Below, piece by piece: positions 9,367 to 17,855 of a stretch of 64,000 nt of DNA. The stretch lies in NCBI RefSeq assembly GCF_000024945.1, contig NC_013520.1, positions 296,001-360,000 of the forward strand. The letters are read 5' to 3'. The position numbers were made by a program, and so were the translations under genes. This DNA comes from Veillonella parvula DSM 2008 (GTDB lineage Bacteria; Bacillota; Negativicutes; Veillonellales; Veillonellaceae). Each line of letters opens with the position of its first letter. Position 1 is the first letter of the stretch. The notes below the pieces were generated by a model. That model did not search any database. It worked only from the letters and a program-made list of their open reading frames with translations, and had not been told where the DNA came from.

Positions 9367-9405
9367 TTAACATAGGATATTAACATAGGATATTAACATA
9401 GGATA
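9367..9405. repeat. Three perfect tandem copies of a 13-bp unit
   Basis: TTAACATAGGATA is repeated three times without change in the porin upstream region. Thirteen bases is not a whole number of helical turns, so it may simply be slippage-derived. Confidence 0.9.
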
Positions 9406-9436
9406 TTATCAGTTTGAGTCATAAATGATTGTGAGA

Positions 9437-9467
9437 TTGATATACATTTTCTCTTTACTCATATAAT
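9437..9467 (+). promoter_or_regulatory. Candidate porin promoter
   Basis: TTGATA (9437-9442) and TATAAT (9462-9467) separated by 19 bp, rather long but with a perfect -10. The Fur-like box lies 30 bp downstream, so repressor binding there would block the start of transcription. Confidence 0.4.
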
Positions 9468-9496
9468 GAAAATTGTTATTATCTGTATGTTAAACA

Positions 9497-9511
9497 TGAT
9501 AATGATAATTA
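9497..9511. promoter_or_regulatory. Fur-like box upstream of the porin
   Basis: TGATAATGATAATTA matches the 7-1-7 Fur consensus (TGATAAT-N-ATTATCA) at 12 of 14 positions. A second AT-rich partial match in the opposite sense (TTGTTATTATC, 9473-9483) lies just upstream. Iron (or a related metal) control of the porin is inferred. Confidence 0.55.
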
Positions 9512-9587
9512 GGTTCGTAAATTCATTGTCTGTTCATTTTTATTCTTGTTATTTTTATTTCTGTTATTTTATTGTGTGAGGTTTAGT

Positions 9588-10859
9588 ATGATTAAACGTA
9601 AAATGACCAGTGCTTTTGCAGTGGCTGCCATGATGGGTGTGGCTACAGCTTTTGCTGTTAACCCATTTTCCGATGTCCCTTCTGATAGCTGGGCTTATCA
9701 AGCAGTAGATCAATTGGCTACAGCTGGTATTATCAATGGATATCCTGATGGTACTTTCAAAGGGCAAAATAATATTACGCGTTATGAAATGGCTCAAATG
9801 ATTGCGAAAGGCATGGCTAATCAAGATCGTGCAAATGCGGAACAACAAGCTATGTTAAATCGCTTGGCTGATGAATTTTCCAATGAATTGAATACACTTG
9901 GTGTGCGTGTAGCTAAATTGGAAGACCGCGTAGGCAATGTAAAAGTTACTGGTGATGCTCGTATCAACTACATCGGCAAAGAGGGTGGCGATGGTTATGA
10001 TTACGAAGATAAGATCACAGCTCGTGTACGTCTAGGTCTCGATGCAAAGGTTAATAAAAATACCTCTGTTAAAGCGCGTATTACTACAGGTTCTATTGAG
10101 CTAGGTGATAGCTCTAAAGAGGCACAAGCTAATTGGGATTTGGCATACGTAGAGCACAAGTTCGGTAAAAATGTTGTGGTCGATGCGGGGCGCTATACTC
10201 AAAAATTTGGCGGTGGTCTCATTTATAACTCCAACTTTGATGGTGTTGGTGCTACAGCTAAGCTTGGTAAAAAAGTGACATTAAACGGTGGCTATGGTTA
10301 TATGACAGCAGGCCGTTTTGCAAAGGTTTCCAAGGAAAATAACGGTGATGTGGGCATTGTGAATACTAATGTGGCTGTAAATGATCGCTTTAGCTTTGGT
10401 GGTATGCTTGCTCATGTTGGCACAGCGAATGTACGCATGGGTAATGGCAAGAAAAATAATGATTTTGATAATGTATATGGCTTCAATGCGAAATATAATG
10501 TAGGTAAACTTGATGTTCACGGTGAGTGGGTTAAAGCATCTGGCTTGAGTGATTCTGATATTTGGAATGTAGGCGCTAAATGGGGAAACTACAAAATTGA
10601 TAAAAAGAATTCTTGGGCAGTAGGCTTAGATTACTACGATCAAGCTAAAAATGCACCGATTTTCAAAACACAAAAATACGAATCTAATGATTTACAAAAA
10701 ACAACGCGTTTTGAAGGTTATAAGGCGTGGGAGTTGGGCGCATCTTATGCACCAGAGAAAAATATTGGCATTAATGCATACTACGGTTTCAATGCTAAAA
10801 CACAAGAAGGCAATCGCGTAAATGATTACTATCGTGCGGATCTTAACTTCAAATTCTAA
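9588..10859 (+). CDS. SLH-domain outer-membrane porin (OmpM-like)
   Basis: Outer-membrane channel that also tethers the membrane to peptidoglycan, as described for Negativicutes. The layout is a signal peptide (about residues 1-24, ending TAFA), an SLH domain (about 25-77, with FSDVPSDSWAYQAV and GIINGYPDGTFKG plus ITRYEMA), a short coiled coil (about 78-115) and an alternating beta-barrel ending in YYRADLNFKF with a terminal Phe. ATG 9588 has GAGG six bases upstream; an earlier in-frame start at 9546 has none. It is 423 residues long, usual for this family. A Fur-like box precedes it, hinting at iron-linked expression. Confidence 0.9.
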   Translation: MIKRKMTSAFAVAAMMGVATAFAVNPFSDVPSDSWAYQAVDQLATAGIINGYPDGTFKGQNNITRYEMAQMIAKGMANQDRANAEQQAMLNRLADEFSNELNTLGVRVAKLEDRVGNVKVTGDARINYIGKEGGDGYDYEDKITARVRLGLDAKVNKNTSVKARITTGSIELGDSSKEAQANWDLAYVEHKFGKNVVVDAGRYTQKFGGGLIYNSNFDGVGATAKLGKKVTLNGGYGYMTAGRFAKVSKENNGDVGIVNTNVAVNDRFSFGGMLAHVGTANVRMGNGKKNNDFDNVYGFNAKYNVGKLDVHGEWVKASGLSDSDIWNVGAKWGNYKIDKKNSWAVGLDYYDQAKNAPIFKTQKYESNDLQKTTRFEGYKAWELGASYAPEKNIGINAYYGFNAKTQEGNRVNDYYRADLNFKF

Positions 10860-10997
10860 TGTAATAATTGGATTCTAATTTAATCAGTAATTAGTTCTAA
10901 GTAGAATGCTATAGGGTGAGAGTGTTTTATTAGCATGCTACATTAGGCCAAACTAGATGTATACTTGTAGATCGTATAGGACGTAGAGAGGTTTATT

Positions 10998-11603
10998 ATG
11001 GCAGAAGTTGTAAAAAAACAGTTTAAGAGTAAATACCATATTTTAATTTGGATTGCAGTTTTATCCCTAATATTTATGGGTATGGTGGAATATGGTTATG
11101 TAACAGGTGGTAGACCATTCGGCAACTGGAAGGTTCACTTAGGACTTATTCCTTATGTGGCATGGCTTGTATTAACATACATTGCAACAAAACCAAAATG
11201 GTTTATCAAACGATATAATCCAAAAGAAATGTTTGAAGTTCATCGCATCGTAGGTATTGTTAGTGTTGTTCTCGTATGTGCACACTGGTATGTATACTTC
11301 TTGAAAGCTTTGAAATCCTTCTTAGGCTTCTGGGGCGGTTATATCTCCCTTGTGGCTATGTTTATTGCTCTTATCTTTGCGGTATTATACTTAACACCTT
11401 GGGTAGGCAATATGGCAAAATCTGTATCCCGTAAAAAAGCAATCTGGATTCATCGCTTGAATCTAATTGCCATTATTGCGGCAAATATCCATGTTCATGG
11501 ATTTGGCCGTTTATCTAAAATGGTACCATTCTTGCCTGTATTTGACGTAGTAACTTATGCGCTTGTTATTTACTATATTTATTGGATGTTCAAACAAAAA
11601 TAA
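10998..11603 (+). CDS. Ferric-reductase-like transmembrane cytochrome b, paralogue 2
   Basis: Second membrane cytochrome of the same family as the gene at 8694 and of practically the same length (201 residues). Conserved histidines appear in VHRIVGI, CAHWYVYF, IHRLNL and NIHVHGF; the glycine-rich loop GFWGGYIS is shared. It has its own GAGAGG ribosome site and is closed by a strong terminator. It lies 138 bp after the porin with no terminator seen between, so it may be co-transcribed with the Fur-box-controlled porin. A role in metal reduction or periplasmic redox chemistry is inferred only from the fold. Confidence 0.75.
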   Translation: MAEVVKKQFKSKYHILIWIAVLSLIFMGMVEYGYVTGGRPFGNWKVHLGLIPYVAWLVLTYIATKPKWFIKRYNPKEMFEVHRIVGIVSVVLVCAHWYVYFLKALKSFLGFWGGYISLVAMFIALIFAVLYLTPWVGNMAKSVSRKKAIWIHRLNLIAIIAANIHVHGFGRLSKMVPFLPVFDVVTYALVIYYIYWMFKQK

Positions 11604-11658
11604 TATATTGTAGGCATCTCTTTCTTTAGTAAAAGTAGGGGAATCACATGATAAAAGA

Positions 11659-11701
11659 GACCATCTCTGGCCCTTATGGGTATAAGCGATGGTCTTTTTT
11701 T
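11659..11701 (+). terminator. Terminator after ferric-reductase-like gene 2
   Basis: GACCATC / GATGGTC stem with an inner CCC/GGG hairpin and seven T. Confidence 0.85.
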
Positions 11702-11894
11702 GTCGTTTGAGATACAATAGAATCATAAGTATATATTCTATGGATTTATGCAAATATATGCTATTGCATTCTTTTGAGGTAAGAGTAAAAATCTGTTCTA
11801 TAAACATTTCTTTTGTATTATAGTATACTTTAGCTCATATCGATATGTATATTACTACCTTTATAGGTAATTTCAAATAGGAAAGAAGGATATT

Positions 11895-13091
11895 ATGGAT
11901 TCTTCTTGGAAACGAATTATATACCTAATCTGTACTATACAGGTTGGTGGGGGTATAACAATTATCGGTGTATTATCCTTCCTTCCGTTATTTTTAGCTG
12001 AGCTAGGTCTTCATGATCCAGGAGAAGCGGCCATGTGGGCAGGTCTTGTATCTGGTGTAACGCCTTGTATGGTGGCTCTTAGTGCTCCCTATTGGTCGCG
12101 TAAGGCAAATCAGCTTGGTCCACGTAAGGTAATGATGTTCATCTTGTTTACCCTGATGGTTACGGTCGGTGCCTGTGCTTTTACACAAACACCATGGCAG
12201 TTATTGATGTTACGCATCTTGCAAGGCGTGGTGGGGGGATATGTTCCGATAGGCTTGGCTATTATTATTCTTATAACCCCTGAGGATAAGGTACCTTGGG
12301 CAATGGGTTTATATCAAGCCTCCATGGTTATGGGTCTCGTTTTTGGACCACTCATGGGTGGTTTGGCGGCGGACTTATTAGGTTATCGCGCTCCATTTGT
12401 TATGTTCTCAGCCTTAACAGGGCTTTGTATGTTGGGGATTTATCTATTCATGCCTAATCTACAGTTTGAGCATAAGGTAGATGCTAGAGAGTCGCAGCTG
12501 TCTCTAATTAAATCCTTTTTGGTCATACCTCGTGTTCGCCTCTTGGTAGGGCTATTGTTTCTATGTAATTTTGGTATTACCGGCATTGGCCCCATTTTAC
12601 CACTATACATTAAGCACTATATGCATATGAATGATGAGTTTGTAGCCACTATTGTTGGTATAATTATCTTTGGAGCCGGTTTGTTTAGTGCTTTAGCCTC
12701 AATCTCCATTGGCAAGATAACAGAACGTTTAACCATGCCTCGTATTGTTTTTACTGCTACATGGGCTGTAGGGACTTTGTTTATACTTCAATATATAATG
12801 CCTAGTATATGGGGCCTTGGCATATTCCGTGCCATTGCAGGATTCTTCATGGGCTTTATTACACCGATTGCCAATACGCTCATATCCAAGGCCGTTCCTA
12901 TTGAGCGCCGAGGTATCGTATTTGGTGCGGTGTCCAGTGTAGCCATGATGGGAAATGTATTGGGGCCTGTCCTTAGTGGTATGATTGCTCGCGCCTTTGG
13001 GTATGGGGCGGTCTTTTGGTCTACAGCAGCTATATTCTTTGTAGCGGCGCTGTTTATTTATCGTAGTTTAGTTATTCCTAGTGAAAGTTAA
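11895..13091 (+). CDS. MFS drug-type efflux transporter (DHA1 family, MdtG-like)
   Basis: Twelve-helix major facilitator of 398 residues. The loop 2-3 region reads SRKANQLGPRKVMM and helix 5 carries GLVFGPLMGGLAADLLGYR, a motif C pattern typical of proton-driven antiporters. The best recalled resemblance is to MdtG-type multidrug exporters; the real substrate is unknown. AGAAGGA precedes the ATG. It stands alone, with a terminator upstream and a LysR gene 200 bp downstream. The gap 13092-13295 shows no clear signal. Confidence 0.8.
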   Translation: MDSSWKRIIYLICTIQVGGGITIIGVLSFLPLFLAELGLHDPGEAAMWAGLVSGVTPCMVALSAPYWSRKANQLGPRKVMMFILFTLMVTVGACAFTQTPWQLLMLRILQGVVGGYVPIGLAIIILITPEDKVPWAMGLYQASMVMGLVFGPLMGGLAADLLGYRAPFVMFSALTGLCMLGIYLFMPNLQFEHKVDARESQLSLIKSFLVIPRVRLLVGLLFLCNFGITGIGPILPLYIKHYMHMNDEFVATIVGIIIFGAGLFSALASISIGKITERLTMPRIVFTATWAVGTLFILQYIMPSIWGLGIFRAIAGFFMGFITPIANTLISKAVPIERRGIVFGAVSSVAMMGNVLGPVLSGMIARAFGYGAVFWSTAAIFFVAALFIYRSLVIPSES

Positions 13092-13295
13092 TCATCATAG
13101 CTGATCTGCTTTCACCGTTTTAGACATAGTTAAATATATTTAGTATTATGTAGAGGATCGATAGATACTATAGATTCTATGTAAGATACTATGTAGAGAA
13201 AACGTATAGCAAACTCCGATATGGGGTTATATGTTGCGAAATGTTTCAAAGGTATTGATTTGTCTAATCCGTAAGAGAGATGAGAGTGCATCGTT

Positions 13296-14180
13296 ATGTT
13301 ATTAAAACAATTAGAGTATTTTGTATGTGTAGTAGATAATAATAGTTTTACACAAGCTGCAACAGAGCAATATGTATCTCAATCTGCTATATCTCAGCAA
13401 ATCAAAGCTCTTGAAAATAGCCTTGGTGTTGAATTAATGGTTCGAGAGAAACGAAGTTTTCATCTAACACCAGCAGGACAATATTTATATCGATCTGGTA
13501 AGAAGCTATTAGAACGGTTCCATGATATTAAGGTAGAAACGACGCGCATTGGTACAGATGCACGGGTGAGTTTGCGCATTGGCTATTTGAACCGTTATAG
13601 TGGGATTGCTATGCAGCAAACTGTGATTCGCATGGCAAAGCGTTATAAAAATTTAGATATTCGTATGTACAGCGGCAGCCATGAAGAGCTATATGGCATG
13701 CTTAGTGATCGTCGTGTAGATGTAGTATTTAATGATCAATGGCAAATTTTATCTGATGATTTTGAAAGTCATTTAATTGATAAAGCCACTACATTTATAG
13801 AGGTACCACAAGGATATACTAATGAAGATTGTGTAGAACTAAAGCATATCGATGATTTACCACTTATTTTATTGTGTCGCGGGAAATATACCTTGTCTGA
13901 AGAGGAACATTATCGCAAAGCTATAGGTTATAATGGTGCTTTCGCTTATGCTCGCACGTTAGAAGAAGCACGATACTTGGTTGCAGGGCAGCAAGGGCTA
14001 TTACTATTAGATTGTTTTAAATACTTAACAGATCCTATGCCAGGTATTGAACGTAAGGTATTGACGAATCATAGTAAACCTATGGAACGCCACTACTACT
14101 TTATATCGCAACGAAATCAAAATAATTCGTATATTGTAGCTCTTAGAGATATGTTCCGGCAAGTACTTGAAGAATTATAA
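13296..14180 (+). CDS. LysR-family transcriptional regulator
   Basis: The N-terminal winged helix-turn-helix (residues 1-60, NSFTQAATEQYVSQSAISQQ) is diagnostic for LysR proteins; the remainder is the periplasmic-binding-like effector domain. At 294 residues it has family length. It is convergent with a LysE-type exporter and downstream of an MFS exporter, either of which could be a target, though LysR genes usually control a divergent neighbour and there is none here. Effector unknown. Confidence 0.88.
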   Translation: MLLKQLEYFVCVVDNNSFTQAATEQYVSQSAISQQIKALENSLGVELMVREKRSFHLTPAGQYLYRSGKKLLERFHDIKVETTRIGTDARVSLRIGYLNRYSGIAMQQTVIRMAKRYKNLDIRMYSGSHEELYGMLSDRRVDVVFNDQWQILSDDFESHLIDKATTFIEVPQGYTNEDCVELKHIDDLPLILLCRGKYTLSEEEHYRKAIGYNGAFAYARTLEEARYLVAGQQGLLLLDCFKYLTDPMPGIERKVLTNHSKPMERHYYFISQRNQNNSYIVALRDMFRQVLEEL

Positions 14181-14200
14181 ATGAGATTATAAATGAAAAA

Positions 14201-14229
14201 GCCGTTAGCAACTTGCTAACGACTTTTTT
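14201..14229. terminator. Bidirectional terminator between the LysR and LysE-type genes
   Basis: GTTAGCA / TGCTAAC stem with a 3-base loop, extended by further pairs, with T-rich sequence on the plus side and an A-run on the other, serving both convergent genes. Confidence 0.8.
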
Positions 14230-14310
14230 CTTTTTCTGTACATCATCTATTTGTATTTTTCTTATATAGTTATGATGGTATTAGTGATTTAGACTTTTCT
14301 TTGTATAACC

Positions 14311-14925
14311 TCACAAAAAGTCTCTTAACATCATGAAGCCATCAATACATAATTTGATACCATAAATGACGAGAACCGAACCACAGAAACGGTTAATCCA
14401 TGCCATATGAGTAATTTTAATTTTTTTAGCTAGTAGATGCATTGTAGTAGCTAGAGAACCAAACCAAATAGGTGTCATAACTAAGAAACCAGCGAAGAAG
14501 TGGTAGATGCTTTCTTTTGGAATATTAGCTTGAAAAGCACCGAGCATCATTGTCGCATCTAGAATGGCTTGAGGATTGCCCCATGATACCGCAATGGCTG
14601 AGACAATAATTTTTCTAATTGGAATATGTGTGTCCACATTGCGCATGTCTGGTTCAGTTTTAAATATATTAAAGCCCATATAAACAATGAGGAGGCCCCC
14701 AAAGAGGAGAACTATGAGCTTTGTGAGTGGCCACATTTCAAGAACGGCACCAATACCATAGAAGGCGGCAGCACTTAAACTCATGTCAAAAAACGCTAGT
14801 ATGATTAGCGTCAATATAATGCGACGGACAGGTTGCACCAAGGCCGTATTAATAATGAAGAGGTTTTGCATGCCAACAGGGGCAAACGTAGCGAGACCGA
14901 CAAGAAGTCCTTGTAAGAAGTACAT
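14311..14925 (-). CDS. LysE/ArgO-type amino-acid exporter
   Basis: Six-helix inner-membrane exporter of the LysE superfamily, 204 residues from an ATG with an AGGAGGG site. The N-terminal GLATFAPVGMQNLFIIN and the central WGNPQAILDATMMLGAF match the ArgO/LysE subgroup, which exports basic amino acids; the Asn-Pro in helix 3-4 is family-typical. A 14983-15004 hairpin lies in its leader. Substrate choice (Arg or Lys) cannot be set from sequence alone. Confidence 0.82.
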   Translation of the reverse strand: MYFLQGLLVGLATFAPVGMQNLFIINTALVQPVRRIILTLIILAFFDMSLSAAAFYGIGAVLEMWPLTKLIVLLFGGLLIVYMGFNIFKTEPDMRNVDTHIPIRKIIVSAIAVSWGNPQAILDATMMLGAFQANIPKESIYHFFAGFLVMTPIWFGSLATTMHLLAKKIKITHMAWINRFCGSVLVIYGIKLCIDGFMMLRDFL

Positions 14926-14982
14926 ATTAACCCTCCTGACTATGGTATGATAAAGTACTAATAAGGTGAATAGTAGCACGAA

Positions 14983-15004
14983 ACCCCTCCATTACTGGAG
15001 GGGT
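14983..15004 (-). terminator. Hairpin in front of the exporter gene
   Basis: ACCCCTCC / GGAGGGGT, perfect 8-bp arms with a 6-base loop. On the minus strand only three T follow, so it is either a weak terminator for the upstream YeiH-type gene or part of the exporter leader. Confidence 0.45.
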
Positions 15005-15060
15005 CCTTACTATTCTATTCATATATAATTATAACATAATATACAATATATGTATATTTT

Positions 15061-16101
15061 CTACCATAAACCTATCATATGTTGTGCCATAAGGCTTACG
15101 GCGGAGATAGCAATCCAGCAACAAGCGCCTAAGGCTAGGGCAGAGCCGCCGGATTTTAATAATTTTACAATATTTGTATTAAGGCCGATTGCTACCATGG
15201 CCATTGTAATAAAGTATTTGGAAATTGTTTTGAAGATACTCAAGAATTGAATATCTACATTAGCATAGGATAATGCTGTTGTAATAAGGGAGCAAAGTAC
15301 AAAGTATAAAACAAATCTTGGGAAAATCTTAGCAATACTAACGTTTGCACCATCTGTCTGAGAGGCATTTTTCTTGGCTTTGTATACTTGATAACTAGCG
15401 AGGCCTAAACATATAGGAATAATAGCTAGGGTACGTGTTAGCTTTACGATAGTAGCATATTCCAAAACTTGAGTGCCCGTACCTTTCATACTATCCCATA
15501 CAGCAGCTGTTGCTGTTACAGAAGAAGTATCGTTAACTGCAGTACCAGCGAACAATCCAAAGCCCATGTTAGAGAGCCCAATGGCGTCGCCTAATTGAGG
15601 GAATACGAAGGCGGCTACCACATTGAAGAAGAATACAACAGAGATTGCTTGTGCAATATCATGATCCTCTGCTTTAATAACTGGTGCCGCTGCAGCAATA
15701 GCGGAACCACCACAAATGGATGAACCAACACCGATGAGAACAGCTGAGTTAGAGTCAATATGGGTTAATCGATAAATAACATAGGATACGATTAACGATG
15801 TAGCGATGGTAGAAATGATGACAGGTAAAGAAATCCAACCTACATGTAGAATCTGTGTAATGTTAAGACCAAAGCCCAACAAAATAACGGCCCACTGTAA
15901 AATCTTTTTGGATGTAAATCCAATGCCAGCACCTGTTTTTTCCCGTTTCCAAGAGGTAAAGATAGAACCAATAATTATACCTAAAATGATGGCAAAGATT
16001 GGACTACCTACTAGATGAAATTGCTGTCCTAGTAGCCAACAAGGAATAGCGAGAATGGCACAGAGCAAAATGCCTGGCAACGTTTTTTGATTGATACCCA
16101 T
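15061..16101 (-). CDS. YeiH/UPF0324-family membrane protein (putative sulfate exporter family)
   Basis: Polytopic protein of 346 residues with about ten hydrophobic helices. It carries the family signatures LLGFGLNITQI, GVGSSICGGSAIAAAAP and GTAVNDTSSVTATAAVW. Members are annotated as putative sulfate exporters, but experimental function is thin. GTAAGGAGG precedes the ATG. It lies directly upstream of the LysE-type gene on the same strand, separated by a hairpin. Closely related proteins are often controlled by neighbouring LysR regulators; the LysR gene at 13296 is a candidate. Confidence 0.85.
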   Translation of the reverse strand: MGINQKTLPGILLCAILAIPCWLLGQQFHLVGSPIFAIILGIIIGSIFTSWKREKTGAGIGFTSKKILQWAVILLGFGLNITQILHVGWISLPVIISTIATSLIVSYVIYRLTHIDSNSAVLIGVGSSICGGSAIAAAAPVIKAEDHDIAQAISVVFFFNVVAAFVFPQLGDAIGLSNMGFGLFAGTAVNDTSSVTATAAVWDSMKGTGTQVLEYATIVKLTRTLAIIPICLGLASYQVYKAKKNASQTDGANVSIAKIFPRFVLYFVLCSLITTALSYANVDIQFLSIFKTISKYFITMAMVAIGLNTNIVKLLKSGGSALALGACCWIAISAVSLMAQHMIGLW

Positions 16102-16448
16102 TATAAAACCTCCTTACTGTACATACAGTTCACGTCATATGCGGTATCATGTGGCGTTTGCTTTCTATAGTGTTAATAGTACCATAGGAAGGGTTTTTAA
16201 ATCTACTATATATGTCAGAATTATACAGAATATTCATCGCATTTTTGAAGTTTTTATATGATTGATATAAATAAAAACAAATTATAAGATAAAAGTTAAT
16301 ATTATTGAGTTAAAGATTTTGTATAATCGTAAAATTCATAATAATAATTTATAAGTTGAAATTTAAACTTGTTTTGTGATGAATAAGGTGTATATAATGA
16401 ATAGAATCTATTTCAGGTGGAAATAGAGTATATAAAGTGAGGACCCTT
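16102..16448. promoter_or_regulatory. Divergent promoter region of yeiH-like gene and carbonic anhydrase
   Basis: A 347-bp AT-rich gap. For the carbonic anhydrase, TTGTTT (16369-16374), an 18-bp spacer and TATAAT (16393-16398) make a plausible promoter. I see no strong operator or structured RNA. Confidence 0.4.
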
Positions 16449-16994
16449 ATGATTGATATTACAAAAATAATTGAAACCAATAAAGAATATGTGAAACAAC
16501 ACCCTGAGCTACCAAAGGCGGGGCTAACAAGCCATCCTACAAAAAAGTTAGGCATCGTAACTTGTATGGATACCCGCTTAGTAGGTATGCTTGAAGAAGC
16601 ACTAGGCTTTAATCGAGGCGAGATAATTGTCATCAAAACTGCAGGCAATAGTGTAACACAACCTATCGATAACATCGTGCAAAGCTTGCTCGTTGCTACC
16701 TATGGTATGGAAATTGAAGATGTGCTAATTATCGGTCATGAAAACTGTGGTATGATTGATTTTTCTGCTACTACATTCATGGAATCTATGAAAGCAAAAG
16801 GTATCAGTGAAGATGCTATTCGCATGATTGAACCGGGCCTTATCGACTGGATGGATCGATTCCATATCTCTGAAGACAATGTAATTTATACAGTTAACTT
16901 CCTACGCCACCATCCACTATTTCCAAAAGGAATGGGTTTCTATGGAGGCATGATGGATCCTGATACAGGCGAATTCCGCTACCTTGAAATTTAG
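16449..16994 (+). CDS. Beta-class carbonic anhydrase
   Basis: Interconverts CO2 and bicarbonate, supplying bicarbonate to carboxylases in this capnophilic-type metabolism. Zinc ligands Cys39 (CMDTR), His97 and Cys100 (HENCG) and the Asp41-Arg43 pair are visible. At 181 residues it belongs to the short beta class. ATG 16449 is chosen because AGGA lies five bases before it; a GTG 12 bases upstream overlaps that site and is unlikely. The first large hairpin repeat begins six bases after its stop and its stem ends in five T, so that repeat may double as its terminator. Confidence 0.92.
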   Translation: MIDITKIIETNKEYVKQHPELPKAGLTSHPTKKLGIVTCMDTRLVGMLEEALGFNRGEIIVIKTAGNSVTQPIDNIVQSLLVATYGMEIEDVLIIGHENCGMIDFSATTFMESMKAKGISEDAIRMIEPGLIDWMDRFHISEDNVIYTVNFLRHHPLFPKGMGFYGGMMDPDTGEFRYLEI

Positions 16995-16999
16995 GCTAA

Positions 17000-17142
17000 G
17001 ATTTGATGGGGCCCAAGTTGATTTGTACATTTAGGTGAAAAAGAACGATAACTAACCTCTACGCTCCAAAGCAAGCTAAGTCGCTAATCGGTTAGTTATC
17101 GTTCTTTTTCTAACTGTACCTATGAATTAGTCCCATCAAATC
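17000..17142. repeat. Structured intergenic repeat, copy 1
   Basis: Outer 11-bp arms GATTTGATGGG / CCCATCAAATC (17000-17010, 17132-17142) enclose a perfect 20-bp stem (17038-17057 with 17090-17109) and a 32-base loop containing ACGCTCCAAAGCAAGC and CTAAGTCGCT. The stem is bounded by A5 and T5, so it can act as a bidirectional terminator. Confidence 0.9.
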
Positions 17143-17201
17143 TGAATGTCCATTAACGAGTTAGCGTAATTTCGCCGCATCAAGAGGGGGAAGAGAAATT
17201 A

Positions 17202-17331
17202 ATGGGCCCCGTTAGATAACTACATTTAGGTAAAAAAGAGTGATGACTAACCTCTACGCTCCAAAGCGAGCTAAGTCGCTAATCGGTTAGTCATCACTCT
17301 TTTTATAACTGTATTTGTGAACTCGTCCCAT
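17202..17331. repeat. Structured intergenic repeat, copy 2
   Basis: Perfect 20-bp stem (17233-17252 with 17285-17304) and a 32-base loop differing from copy 1 at a single base. The stem differs from copy 1 at three positions on each side, and every change is compensated, keeping all pairs. Outer ATGGG / CCCAT ends match the family layout. Confidence 0.9.
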
Positions 17332-17392
17332 CGAGTCTATTCATAAATCAATAAAACAAAATTCACTGTATCAAATGAGTAAGGGACGAAAA

Positions 17393-17485
17393 AGTTATCG
17401 TTCTTTTTCCAACTGTACCTATGAAGTAGTCCCATCAAATCTGAATGTCTATTAACGAGTTAGCGTAATTTCGTCGCATCAAGAG
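17393..17485. repeat. Structured intergenic repeat, copy 3 (right half only)
   Basis: A 93-bp direct repeat of 17094-17186 with about four mismatches, starting inside the stem. The left half and loop are missing, so it is a truncated copy. Confidence 0.88.
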
Positions 17486-17531
17486 TGAACAAAGAAAGGG
17501 AACGGCTTAGCCATTCCCTTTTCTTGCTCTC

Positions 17532-17759
17532 TATATAGCCAACCTATTATTTTCGCATTTAAGGTTGATGGTAGGACTATATGGGACTATTACATAAGTA
17601 CAGCCATAAAAATCACAGAACCTAGTAAAGAGCGACTTAGCTCGCTTTGGAGCGATGAGCTAGGTTCTGTGATTTTTAACTAGGGTCTCACTAATGTATT
17701 CGGGCCCCATATAGTCCTATTATGGTAAACCTTAAGCGTAATAATAGGTTGACTATATA
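17532..17759. repeat. Structured intergenic repeat, copy 4 (inverted, long arms)
   Basis: A 19-bp perfect stem (17607-17625 with 17660-17678) of unrelated sequence carries the same loop core in reverse orientation: 24 bases identical to copy 2. Outer arms of about 50 bp (17532-17585 with 17706-17759, including TAGGACTATATGGG) are also nearly complementary, making a palindrome of about 228 bp. Confidence 0.9.
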
Positions 17760-17788
17760 TTCCTTTTCGCTGTATATTGTAATTAGAT

Positions 17789-17817
17789 TGTAAACTTAAT
17801 CATATAAATTAGTTAAC
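17789..17817. promoter_or_regulatory. BirA-type biotin operator upstream of bioD
   Basis: TTGTAAAC, 16 bp, then GTTAACC, matching the BirA layout (TTGTAAAC-type arm, 14-16 bp, GTTAAC/GTTTAC arm). It lies 39 bp before the bioD start. TTGTAAACTTA recurs at 18780, 30 bp before bioA. Confidence 0.5.
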
Positions 17818-17855
17818 CTATGCGGCAGTAAGTATTCGCTTGAGAGGAGCTTTGT

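Noticed and set aside
9367-9405. Three 13-bp tandem repeats as regulator iterons
   Set aside because: The unit has no dyad and 13 bp is off helical phase; listed as a repeat only.
16437-16448. GTG start for the carbonic anhydrase
   Set aside because: The GTG overlaps the AGGA that serves the ATG at 16449 and would lack its own site.
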